Assembly (NCBI GenBank): GCA_002393955.1 | Contig: DGSK01000062.1 | Location: 63,694 to 127,693, forward strand | From: Lachnospiraceae bacterium UBA4364 | GTDB lineage: Bacteria > Bacillota > Clostridia > Lachnospirales > Lachnospiraceae | Reading direction: 5' to 3' | Length of the DNA stretch: 64,000 nucleotides | Part shown: positions 16,901 to 24,560 of the stretch, one piece after another | How positions within the stretch are numbered: the stretch's first letter is position 1 | Layout: the number at the start of each line of letters is the position of its first letter | Program-made: the position numbers and the translations under genes | Notes under the pieces: model-generated | The model's database searches: none | Told to the model about the DNA's origin: nothing | The model's input: the letters and a program-made list of their open reading frames with translations, nothing else

Positions 16901-17916
16901 TCTCCGGAGAAGATGCTTCTGGGGCTGAGGATACTGAAGAGGCTGAATTTGAAGATGAAGACAGCGATGCTTCCGGATCAGATGATAACGGCTACGATCC
17001 TGAGGAGGATGATAATGCAGACGCATCCTTAAGCACCGGCCAGATCGATCAGATAGGTGATGCCCTTGAGAATGATGCTGACAGGATAGGCGTGGAAACT
17101 GTTGAGGAGATCAATGATGTCTATGATCCTGAAGACGGTGATCCGGATTTCTCCGAGGAAGAAATAGAGATATTTGAGCATTTCTTCTATTCAAAGAAGA
17201 TGCGCGACCAGATACTTGTGTCTATCGATAATCTTTCACTGGCTCCTTATGTGGGCAATGTGATAATCACCGGCGGTGAAAAGGAAGAGCTTCGCGGCCT
17301 GGCTAAGGCCCTGCTCAGGGAGCTGCAGCTTATTGAGGGCAATTTCCGCGAGGATAGGGTGGCAAGAGTCAGCGGTGCCAAGATGAATAAAAAGGATGTG
17401 GCAGGCGTACTGGCTCAGCTTGATAACGGTGCTCTGCTCATAGAGGGAGCTTCGGACCTTAAGCGTGAGACTCTTGAAAAGATAGCGAATGTTCTGGAAA
17501 AGACGGATACAGGAATCGTCATCATGCTGATAGATGAAAAGAAGGCTATGGATGCCGTGATCCGTGAGTATCCTATGATCGGCGGGTATTTCAATGCCCG
17601 TATAGATATGGCACCCCTTACCGATGCGGCCCTTGTCGAATATGCAAAGAACTATGCGTACCGCAAGGAGTACAAGATAGATGAGGAAAGGGCAGTGCTT
17701 GCGCTTCATCAGCGTATAGACGAGCTGCAGATAGGCGAGCATATTGTGTCTCTTGCGGAAATCGAAGAGATCGTGGATGAAGCGATATACAGATCTTCCC
17801 ACCACCTGGTATCAACTTTCCTTGAGATTTTAAGCGGAAAGCGTTATGATAAAGAAGATGCGATGATCATTCTCCGGGAAAGAGATTTCCAGGGCAGGAG
17901 AGGCGGCGCCGCATAA
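13909..17916 (+). CDS. TPR protein with acidic repeats and degenerate AAA+ domain
   Basis: A 1335-residue protein starting at TTG, with GAGGT upstream. Residues 1-215 are TPR-like helical repeats (SDEAVEMLRLAY, DTDNAEKTYRLYK, ATRECVETCDD). About 220-1080 is extremely acidic low complexity: Tyr/Asp/Glu-rich 15-residue repeats (about 345-407), an Ala-rich helix (about 840-930), and two copies of GVSQDTHGTTIWKEVDAALQ (about 776-795 and 816-835). The last 250 residues look like an AAA+ ATPase, but the Walker A is GGEKEELRG in place of GxxxxGKT and the Walker B is LLIEGASDL, so ATP hydrolysis is unlikely. It is probably cytoplasmic with no signal peptide. It lies 62 bp upstream of glgB with no terminator between, suggesting co-transcription and a scaffold or regulatory link to glycogen metabolism; that link is inference. 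Confidence 0.75.
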   Translation: MDNREYKIRLEQISSLAAENDFKKAVRIADRIDWRRVPADMSTLMQISQLYRLAGRSDEAVEMLRLAYKNNKKAKKRPNKKIVYALCDLYLERGDTDNAEKTYRLYKNLDPDSIEKLILQYRLVELCGGSLKSQIDILKQMHNFAPSHPEWRYQLAYLYHRAGATRECVETCDDIVRWFFKGPVVIKALELKMLHERLTPEQQRIYDARNEAELRKYETDDYSTEYYDDGSGDETEEIQVKLIDQDKFNTVNLSRELAASMAELLAGEEEGKAAVRDRKRRSTTRKIVQPLMDEQDEYPYDDETGYGYSGDEYREDRHADERYYGEEDGGGQRKGRYHREAYQDDQYAEEGYADDQYADGQYAEEGYADDQYADGQYAEEGYADDQYADGQYAEEGYAGDQYADERYAEASYGNDAGSEADYSGAGHDDACSSDEEWHGTGGYQDDRYEEEGYDNSGNKNAGYAEDSYGGGRYEEAEGPTFFEDRTNELVIDVPPAGLNPGYVAVPVGVAAGAAVAGAAMGEKAVAADAEEEASGEYTGEYADNEVPAEEVQDDAYDGAYDEEPEVIEKPARRSSAVRVLRTSGRYGDSSIFTQGEDGQMNFDMDRALTEKQITGQLTIEEALENWDVRKDSADELIRLDTEKRILDSTGPIFAEFEKQVKESIARHTEPEPPLGVADRIFEDKYSTAGIDLVPLDKYMEEHEEAEAELNETESVEDDVINESDEAEAGYADENSEAEADGENSDAETGDEVEDTDSGAAYEEEYPADPEESDYEGVSQDTHGTTIWKEVDAALQADREAAKNAEPEPLEEEEPEGVSQDTHGTTIWKEVDAALQAEKAAAEMAETAADAGEAVVETALDAGEAVAENAAAGVLAAGTAGAVTEAAEIGEAAAIGTAAAEMGVAAAEAVTDIADSAADVIEEAVEETDDEDELSPGARAVAAALADENDDETSAEDPAEAGEYDISEEESDVPETDESDDDEQAAGDEDSEEYSEEEFSGEDASGAEDTEEAEFEDEDSDASGSDDNGYDPEEDDNADASLSTGQIDQIGDALENDADRIGVETVEEINDVYDPEDGDPDFSEEEIEIFEHFFYSKKMRDQILVSIDNLSLAPYVGNVIITGGEKEELRGLAKALLRELQLIEGNFREDRVARVSGAKMNKKDVAGVLAQLDNGALLIEGASDLKRETLEKIANVLEKTDTGIVIMLIDEKKAMDAVIREYPMIGGYFNARIDMAPLTDAALVEYAKNYAYRKEYKIDEERAVLALHQRIDELQIGEHIVSLAEIEEIVDEAIYRSSHHLVSTFLEILSGKRYDKEDAMIILRERDFQGRRGGAA
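14941..15129 (+). repeat. 45-bp coding tandem repeat
   Basis: Three full 45-bp units (14971-15015, 15016-15060, 15061-15105) with partial units on both sides encode the 15-mer DQYADGQYAEEGYAD. Units differ mainly at third positions. Confidence 0.9.
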
Positions 17917-17978
17917 GCCTGCGACAGATGGAAAGGGCATTTTATTAGGGGATTACATTATTTTAGGAGGAGTTTCTT

Positions 17979-19931
17979 ATGGCAGCAGCAAAAAAGAAGG
18001 CAGATAAGGGCAAGGCACCTTTGCTTCAGGAAGAGCCCGTTTTCATATCGGAAGCGGATCAGTATGTTTTCGGACAGGGTTCTCACTATGATATATATAA
18101 AAAGCTGGGTTCGCATCCATGCACCCAGAACGGACAGAAAGGTGTTTTCTTTGGCGTTTGGGCACCCCATGCCAGAGAGGTTCATGTCGTAGGTAATTTC
18201 AACAACTGGGACACTTCTGCTCATCCCATGACAAAGCTGGGTGACGGCGGTATATATGCCTGCTTTATCCCCGGACTTGGTGAGGGTGAGATGTACAAAT
18301 ATTTCATCACTGCGGCAAACGGTGAAGGCATCTACAAGGCCGACCCTTTTGCAAATCTCGCAGAGCTTCGTCCCGGTACCACATCGGTAACATATGATAT
18401 AAAGAAGATCCGCTGGTCGGATGAGAAGTGGATGACTGAGCGTAAAGACAGAAATCCTTTTGAATCACCTATGTCCATATATGAGTGTCATATCGGATCC
18501 TGGATGAAACATCCGGATGGTACAGAAGACGGTTTCTATACATACAGGGAGTTTGCTGACAGGATATGCGATTATTTTGAGCATGCACAGTACACTCATA
18601 TAGAGCTGATGGGAATAATGGAGCATCCTTTTGACGGTTCCTGGGGATATCAGGTGACCGGCTATTTTGCTCCCACCTCCAGGTATGGCAATCCTGAGGA
18701 TTTTGCTTATCTTATCAATAAGCTTCACAATATGGGGATCGGTGTTATCCTTGACTGGGTACCTGCCCACTTCCCCAGAGATGCTTTCGGATTGGCTAAT
18801 TTTGATGGTGAGCCGCTTTTTGAGCATCCTGATACCAGGCTTGGCGAGCATCCCGACTGGGGCACCAAGATATTCAATTATTCCAAGACGGAAGTCAGGA
18901 ATTTCCTTATAGCAAGTGCATTGTACTGGCTGCGTGAGTTCCACATCGACGGTCTCCGTGTGGATGCCGTTGCTTCCATGCTTTATCTCGACTATGGCAA
19001 ACGCGATGGTCAGTGGGTAGCTAATAAATATGGCGGAAATGAGAACCTGGATGCCATAGAGTTCTTTAAGCATATGAACAGCGTGATCCGCGGTCTTAAT
19101 ATAGGTGCGATCACAATTGCCGAAGAGTCTACCGCATGGCCCAAGGTTACCGCAAGCCCTGAGGACGACGGTCTGGGCTTTACTTTCAAGTGGAACATGG
19201 GCTGGATGCATGATTTCTGCGAGTACATGAAGCTGGATCCTTATTTCCGTAAGGACAACCACAACAAGATGACCTTCGCCATGAGCTATAACTGTGCTGA
19301 GAAGTACATTCTTCCCCTTTCTCATGATGAAGTAGTACATCTTAAGTGCTCCATGGTAAATAAGATGCCCGGATATCAGGTGGATAAGTATGCAAATCTC
19401 CGCGTGGGCTATGCTTACATGTTCGGCCATGCCGGCAAGAAGCTTCTCTTTATGGGACAGGATTTCGCCCAGGAGAGAGAGTGGAGTGAAAAGAGGGAGC
19501 TGGACTGGTTCCTGCTTGAGAATAAGCTGAACCGCGGCATGCTTAATTTTACCGAAGAGCTGCTTAAGCTTTATAAGGAAAACAGATGCCTCTATGAGCT
19601 GGATGACAGCTGGGAAGGCTTTGAGTGGGTAAATGCAAATGACAATTACCGCAGTACTTACAGCTTTATCCGTAAGTCAAAGGACGGTAAGAACAACCTG
19701 ATATTTGTATTTAACATGACACCCATGGAGCTTCAGGGCTACAGCGTAGGTGTTCCCAAGAAAGGCAAGTACAAGCTGGTACTCAATTCCGATGAGGAGC
19801 GCTTTGGCGGCAACGGTCATGAGCTGCCTGCAGAGATCAAGGCACATGAAGGCGAATGTGATAAGCATCCTTACTCCATAACCTTTACGCTTCCGCCTTT
19901 CGGAGCAGTGGCATATTCATTTTCATACTGA
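17979..19931 (+). CDS. glgB: 1,4-alpha-glucan branching enzyme
   Basis: A 650-residue GH13 enzyme that makes alpha-1,6 branches in glycogen. A Lys-rich N-terminal tail (1-15) precedes the CBM48 domain (about 55-150, VFFGVWAPHAREVHVVGNFNNW). The (beta/alpha)8 barrel carries DGLRVDAVAS with nucleophile Asp329, the acid/base Glu382 in ITIAEES, and Asp450 in LSHDE. A C-terminal beta domain follows (about 550-650). All catalytic residues are present. Ribosome binding site is TAGGAGGAG. It is preceded by the TPR/AAA-like gene and followed by its own terminator, then glgP, forming a glycogen region. Confidence 0.97.
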   Translation: MAAAKKKADKGKAPLLQEEPVFISEADQYVFGQGSHYDIYKKLGSHPCTQNGQKGVFFGVWAPHAREVHVVGNFNNWDTSAHPMTKLGDGGIYACFIPGLGEGEMYKYFITAANGEGIYKADPFANLAELRPGTTSVTYDIKKIRWSDEKWMTERKDRNPFESPMSIYECHIGSWMKHPDGTEDGFYTYREFADRICDYFEHAQYTHIELMGIMEHPFDGSWGYQVTGYFAPTSRYGNPEDFAYLINKLHNMGIGVILDWVPAHFPRDAFGLANFDGEPLFEHPDTRLGEHPDWGTKIFNYSKTEVRNFLIASALYWLREFHIDGLRVDAVASMLYLDYGKRDGQWVANKYGGNENLDAIEFFKHMNSVIRGLNIGAITIAEESTAWPKVTASPEDDGLGFTFKWNMGWMHDFCEYMKLDPYFRKDNHNKMTFAMSYNCAEKYILPLSHDEVVHLKCSMVNKMPGYQVDKYANLRVGYAYMFGHAGKKLLFMGQDFAQEREWSEKRELDWFLLENKLNRGMLNFTEELLKLYKENRCLYELDDSWEGFEWVNANDNYRSTYSFIRKSKDGKNNLIFVFNMTPMELQGYSVGVPKKGKYKLVLNSDEERFGGNGHELPAEIKAHEGECDKHPYSITFTLPPFGAVAYSFSY

Positions 19932-19951
19932 TCAAATACCGGATTTGATAT

Positions 19952-19988
19952 AAACAACGCATTCTGATATAATGAGTGCGTTGTTTTA
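19952..19988 (+). terminator. Terminator of glgB
   Basis: AAACAACGCA (19952-19961) pairs with TGCGTTGTTT (19977-19986), followed by a short T-rich tail. Confidence 0.8.
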
Positions 19989-20035
19989 TAATTGTATTAT
20001 AAAAAAAGGACCATCAGGTCTATAGGGAGGTAATT

Positions 20036-22537
20036 ATGGCAGCTAAAAAAACTACCGCAGTAACATCCTCATCAGGGGCAACTATAAGGGATTCCTTTGA
20101 TAAGGAGTTGTTTAAAAGGAGTGTGCTTTACAATATAAAGACCCTTTACCGCAAGACCCTTGAAGAGGCTACAATGCAGCAGATCTTCCAGGCAGTTTCA
20201 TATGCCATTAAGGATCAGGTTATTGATATGTGGCTTGAGACTCAGAAGCAGTATGAGAAAAAGGATCCCAAGACCGTTTACTATCTGTCCATGGAGTTCC
20301 TTATGGGACGTGCCTTGGGTAACATCATGATAAATATGAAGGCTTACAAGGATGTTAAGGAAGCACTTGAGGAGCTTGGACTTGATATAGATGTCATCGA
20401 AGATCAGGAGCCGGATGCAGCTCTCGGTAACGGTGGTCTGGGAAGACTGGCTGCCTGCTTCCTTGATTCACTTGCAACACTTGGCTATCCCGCATATGGC
20501 TGCGGTATCCGTTACAGATATGGTATGTTCAAGCAGCAGATCAGGGATGGTTATCAGGTAGAGGTTCCCGATAACTGGCTTGAGAACGGTAATCCTTTCG
20601 AGCTTCGCCGTCCCGAGTATGCTAAGGAGATTAAATTCGGCGGATATGTAAATGTAAGAGTAGACGAGAACGGCAGAAACAATTACTTCCAGGAAGGCTA
20701 CCAGTCCGTTAAGGCTATTCCTTATGATATGCCTATCGTGGGCTATGGCAACAGCGTGGTAAATACACTCCGTATCTGGGATGCAGAGCCTATCAACGTT
20801 TTTAGGCTTGATTCTTTCGACAAGGGTGATTATCAGAAGGCCGTAGAGCAGGAGAATCTTGCAAGGAATATCGTTGAGGTCCTTTATCCCAATGATAACC
20901 ACTATGCAGGTAAGGAACTCAGACTTAAGCAGCAGTACTTCTTCATTTCCGCATCCGTTCAGGAAGCAGTTGCTAAGTACATGCGTACACACAAGGATAT
21001 CAGGAAGTTCCATGAGAAGGTTACCTTCCAGCTTAATGATACCCATCCTACAGTAGCTATCCCTGAGCTTATGAGGATACTTATGGATGAGTATTATCTT
21101 ACATGGGACGAGGCATGGGAGGTTACTACCAAGACCTGTGCTTACACCAACCACACTATCATGGCAGAGGCTCTTGAGAAATGGCCTATCGAGCTGTTCT
21201 CCAGACTTCTTCCCAGAATCTATCAGATCGTTGAGGAGATCAACCGCCGCTTCGTGCTTGATATCGAGCATAAGTATCCCGGTGACCAGGAGAAGATCCG
21301 CAAGATGGCTATCATTTATGACGGACAGGTTAAGATGGCTCATCTGGCAATCTGTGCCGGCTACTCCGTAAACGGTGTGGCAAGACTTCATACAGAGATA
21401 CTCAAGAAGCAGGAGCTTCGTGATTTTTATGAGATGTTCCCTGAGAAGTTCAATAACAAGACCAACGGTATCACACAGAGACGTTTCCTGCTTCACGCTA
21501 ACCCTCTTCTTGCAGACTGGGTAACAGAGCACATTGGTGACGACTGGATCACTGACCTGTCCAAGATCAAGAAGCTGAAGGTTTATGCGGATGATGAGAA
21601 GTCACAGCACGAGTTCATGAATATCAAGTATCAGAACAAGGTGCGCCTGGCTAAGTATATCAAGGAGCACAACGGCATTGATGTTGATCCCAGATCCATT
21701 TTTGATGTACAGGTAAAGCGTCTCCACGAGTATAAGAGACAGCTTCTCAACATACTGAATGTAATGCATCTTTACAACGAGCTTAAGGATCATCCTGATA
21801 TGGAATTCTATCCCAGGACATTCATCTTCGGTGCAAAGGCTGCTGCAGGTTATCACAATGCAAAACTTACCATCAAGCTTATTAACGCTGTTGGTGATGT
21901 GGTAAATAACGATCCTTCCATTGGCGGCAAGATCAAGGTGGTATTCATCGAAGATTACCGTGTATCCAATGCCGAGATCATATTTGCTGCTTCCGATGTA
22001 TCCGAGCAGATTTCCACAGCTTCCAAGGAGGCATCCGGAACAGGTAACATGAAGTTCATGTTAAACGGTGCACTTACACTTGGAACCATGGACGGTGCAA
22101 ATGTTGAGATCGTTGAAGAAGTGGGGGCAGAGAATGCATTCATCTTCGGTCTGTCATCAGACGAGGTTATCAACTTCGAGCAGCACGGCGGATACAATCC
22201 TATGGACATCTTCAACAACAACCAGAATGTACGCCGCGTACTGATGCAGCTCATCAACGGAACATACTCAAGCGATACAGAGCTTTTCAAGCCGCTTTAC
22301 AACTCACTGCTTAACACACAGTGTACTTCCAAGGCTGATACATACTTCATCCTTAAGGATTTCGATTCCTATACTGAGGCAAGGAACAAGGTTGTCGAGG
22401 CATATCAGGATGAGGCAGGCTGGGCCCGTTCCGCGATCCTCAATGTGGCATGTGCCGGCAAGTTCTCTTCCGACAGAACCATCAAGGAATATGTTGATGA
22501 CATCTGGCACCTTGATAAGGTAAAGGTAAAGAAGTGA
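20036..22537 (+). CDS. glgP: Glycogen/maltodextrin phosphorylase
   Basis: An 833-residue GT35 phosphorylase that releases glucose-1-phosphate from alpha-1,4-glucan. Landmarks include YYLSMEFLMGRALGN, PDAALGNGGLGRLAACFLDS, QLNDTHPT, the VKRLHEYKRQLLN segment, and the pyridoxal-phosphate Lys673 in EASGTGNMKFMLNGA. Length is typical of bacterial enzymes. Ribosome binding site is AGGGAGG. Placing it next to glgB fits glycogen turnover; the terminator between them suggests a separate promoter near 19985-20010. Codon use is the strongly biased type of highly expressed genes. Confidence 0.97.
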   Translation: MAAKKTTAVTSSSGATIRDSFDKELFKRSVLYNIKTLYRKTLEEATMQQIFQAVSYAIKDQVIDMWLETQKQYEKKDPKTVYYLSMEFLMGRALGNIMINMKAYKDVKEALEELGLDIDVIEDQEPDAALGNGGLGRLAACFLDSLATLGYPAYGCGIRYRYGMFKQQIRDGYQVEVPDNWLENGNPFELRRPEYAKEIKFGGYVNVRVDENGRNNYFQEGYQSVKAIPYDMPIVGYGNSVVNTLRIWDAEPINVFRLDSFDKGDYQKAVEQENLARNIVEVLYPNDNHYAGKELRLKQQYFFISASVQEAVAKYMRTHKDIRKFHEKVTFQLNDTHPTVAIPELMRILMDEYYLTWDEAWEVTTKTCAYTNHTIMAEALEKWPIELFSRLLPRIYQIVEEINRRFVLDIEHKYPGDQEKIRKMAIIYDGQVKMAHLAICAGYSVNGVARLHTEILKKQELRDFYEMFPEKFNNKTNGITQRRFLLHANPLLADWVTEHIGDDWITDLSKIKKLKVYADDEKSQHEFMNIKYQNKVRLAKYIKEHNGIDVDPRSIFDVQVKRLHEYKRQLLNILNVMHLYNELKDHPDMEFYPRTFIFGAKAAAGYHNAKLTIKLINAVGDVVNNDPSIGGKIKVVFIEDYRVSNAEIIFAASDVSEQISTASKEASGTGNMKFMLNGALTLGTMDGANVEIVEEVGAENAFIFGLSSDEVINFEQHGGYNPMDIFNNNQNVRRVLMQLINGTYSSDTELFKPLYNSLLNTQCTSKADTYFILKDFDSYTEARNKVVEAYQDEAGWARSAILNVACAGKFSSDRTIKEYVDDIWHLDKVKVKK

Positions 22538-22547
22538 GACACAGGGT

Positions 22548-22576
22548 AAGACCCAGGGACGGTTCTTCTGTCTTAT
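22548..22576 (+). repeat. GGACGGTTCTTC dispersed element, copy 1
   Basis: Just behind glgP lies a 29-bp element with AAGAC/GTCTT ends and the core GGGACGGTTCTTCTGTCTTA. A very similar element follows the gene ending at 28463. Elements with the ACAGGGACGGTTCTT core are a recurrent short repeat in clostridial genomes and may relate to REP sequences. Confidence 0.7.
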
Positions 22577-22592
22577 AGCATATGACTAATAT

Positions 22593-22624
22593 AAAGGCTA
22601 TCCACCTGCCGGATAGCCTTTTTT
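22593..22624 (+). terminator. Terminator of glgP
   Basis: AAGGCTATCC (22594-22603) pairs with GGATAGCCTT (22611-22620), followed by T to 22624. Confidence 0.92.
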
Positions 22625-22633
22625 ATGACATAT

Positions 22634-22846
22634 TTACATCTGTTCATCATCTTCTATGTATTCGGCGATGTCTTCTATTTTACAATCCAATATTTTACAG
22701 AGATTGTTTATCGTATCCATTCGTACAGACTGATTGCGTTTTAGCCGTGTTATCATAGACGGACTAAATCCGCATTTGGCAGTAAGGTAGTACTTGGTTA
22801 TACCTTTCTTTTTCATTGTTTGCCATAGTCTGTCGTATACGATCAT
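22634..22846 (-). CDS. Small XRE-family regulator
   Basis: A 70-residue Cro/CI-type protein made of little more than the helix-turn-helix (WQTMKKKGITKYYLTAKCGF, SPSMITRLKRNQSVRMDTI) and an acidic tail. It belongs to the HTH_26/YozG-like type. It is divergent from the lipoprotein gene at 23089; the inverted repeat and 10-bp direct repeats in between (22904-22970) are its likely binding sites. A DNA-binding regulator, acting in the cytoplasm; the inducing signal is unknown. Confidence 0.8.
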   Translation of the reverse strand: MIVYDRLWQTMKKKGITKYYLTAKCGFSPSMITRLKRNQSVRMDTINNLCKILDCKIEDIAEYIEDDEQM

Positions 22847-22903
22847 CGTTTTATATCTTTTGCGTTAGCAGGAATATCAGCATTTTCTGTAGTTTCGACT
22901 CTA

Positions 22904-22970
22904 TTGACATACTAACTAAAAGTAGTCTATACTTGTTAGTAACTGTATTTAGTCTGTATCGTATTTAGTC
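22904..22970 (+). promoter_or_regulatory. Promoter with inverted and direct repeats
   Basis: TTGACA (22904-22909), 18 bp, TATACT (22928-22933) point toward the gene at 23089. ACTAAC (22911-22916) and GTTAGT (22935-22940) are inverted around the -10 box. GTATTTAGTC is repeated at 22945-22954 and 22961-22970. This suggests tight repression by the adjacent XRE protein. Confidence 0.6.
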
Positions 22971-23088
22971 ATCATAGACATGAGAATCATGGTATATAAT
23001 ATAATTGCGGTTGGGTGCATTTTAGATATGAAGACAGATGAAATACATGAAAGGGATGTCATACAAATAAATTAGAGGAGGTTTGATA

Positions 23089-24486
23089 ATGAAAAAACTC
23101 ATACATACTTTTCTACTACCATTATTAATAATATCCTTTTCGGCCTGTGGTGCATCAAATGATTTAAATTTGGACGATAAAGACGAAGGTGCTAAAGAAA
23201 GTGGTCTTTCGGATAGTGCCGTTTCTGATAGTATCGACAATGAACAGGATGTGCAGCTTACTTCATTTGAAAGTATGTTTAAGGATGGTCCAAAACTTGC
23301 ATGGGATGACAATAAAATGGCCGGCTACATAGATATAAACGGTGACTGGGTAATTGAACCGATTTTCTCGGATGCAAGGAAGTTCTCGGAGGATCTTGCT
23401 GCTGTATGTGATGCTGCAAGCGGAAAATGGGGATACATAAATAAGGAAGGGGAATGGATTATTGATCCCCAGTATTATAATGCTTGCAGTTTCTTGGAAG
23501 GAACGGCAGTTGTTGCTACTGTTGATTATAATTCATACGGACTGATCAATAAGGACGGTAATTTTATTATTGATCCCGTTAACCGCTATGTTACGAATTA
23601 CAAGGATGGCTATGCGCTTGTTCAAAAGGAATACGAGTCTTCATACCGTTTTGTAGATGAAAACGGAAATGAAGTATTTGAAGAATTACATAATGCGTAT
23701 CTTTTTCATGACGGAAAAGCAGTTGTTCAGCGGATGACGGCAGATGGGGATTGGTATTTTCTTGATGAAGACGGAAACTTTACCCGTATAAATGTGGTCA
23801 CCGGTGATGACGCTTTCGGTTCATGTGTAGCCTATGGAGACTATGAGGCGTCTCATGCCGGTTATATAGATTTTTCCACAGATTATGCAATTAAATCATT
23901 ATACGGTGATTATGTGATGATAGATGGCGAAGGAAATCCTATCAGTCCGTATTTCGACTATTTGTATTCATATAGCAAGGATTATGCTGAGGCAGCGACA
24001 GAGGACGAGTATGGTGGTAAGAAATATGGTTTTGTTGACAAGACAGATTATGAATGGATAATCGAACCGAAATATTGGGAAGCGGGTTTCAGAGGACCGG
24101 ATTATGTCTGGGTGGTTGAGGAAGAAAGTATTGGTAATTACAAGTGGTATATATTGGATCTTGATGGAAATGTTGCATGTGATTTTGAGGATCATAACGG
24201 TATTCATTTTTTGTCTGGTCAGATTTATTCAATATATCCAGACAAGCGGGAGATTCCTGTTCCTGCTGCAAAGAAAACAGGCGAAGATCCCATGGATTTT
24301 AAATGTGGATATGCTAACTGGAATTATGAAGAGGTGATTCCGTTTATCTATGAAGAGGTAAGAGGCTTTCCAAGTGATATGAGCTATTCAATAGTTAAGT
24401 ATGATGGACATTATGGAATCATCGATGCTAACGGTAACTGGCTCATAGAGCCTAGGTTTACAAGTTTTGATATCAAACCATATTAA
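23089..24486 (+). CDS. WG-repeat lipoprotein
   Basis: A 465-residue lipoprotein: MKKLIHTFLLPLLIISFSAC with the lipobox Cys at about residue 20. An acidic linker (about 22-60) leads to a chain of WG-type repeats, each around a (Y/G)YI(D/N)..G.W(I/V)I(E/D)P core, e.g. GYIDINGDWVIEP, WGYINKEGEWIIDP, YGLINKDGNFIIDP and YGIIDANGNWLIEP at the end. WG repeats form beta-propeller or solenoid-like binding surfaces of unknown ligand. The start is set by AGGAGG at 23076-23081. It is followed at 74 bp by a multi-span membrane protein and then an MBL protein; no terminator lies between, so the three may be one operon. Confidence 0.85.
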   Translation: MKKLIHTFLLPLLIISFSACGASNDLNLDDKDEGAKESGLSDSAVSDSIDNEQDVQLTSFESMFKDGPKLAWDDNKMAGYIDINGDWVIEPIFSDARKFSEDLAAVCDAASGKWGYINKEGEWIIDPQYYNACSFLEGTAVVATVDYNSYGLINKDGNFIIDPVNRYVTNYKDGYALVQKEYESSYRFVDENGNEVFEELHNAYLFHDGKAVVQRMTADGDWYFLDEDGNFTRINVVTGDDAFGSCVAYGDYEASHAGYIDFSTDYAIKSLYGDYVMIDGEGNPISPYFDYLYSYSKDYAEAATEDEYGGKKYGFVDKTDYEWIIEPKYWEAGFRGPDYVWVVEEESIGNYKWYILDLDGNVACDFEDHNGIHFLSGQIYSIYPDKREIPVPAAKKTGEDPMDFKCGYANWNYEEVIPFIYEEVRGFPSDMSYSIVKYDGHYGIIDANGNWLIEPRFTSFDIKPY

Positions 24487-24560
24487 CAACCTAACCGCTT
24501 GTTACTGTTAAGAGTTTATTTCCGAACCGGCATAAACAGCATACATACGTGGAGCAGACA

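Noticed and set aside
18465..19430. Long open frame antisense to glgB (321 codons)
   Set aside because: It lies wholly opposite a gene with all catalytic residues in place, has no ribosome binding site, and reads His/Ile-rich sequence typical of the complement of biased codons.
20468..21532. Long open frame antisense to glgP
   Set aside because: Opposite a complete phosphorylase gene with strong codon bias, which opens the antisense frame by itself.
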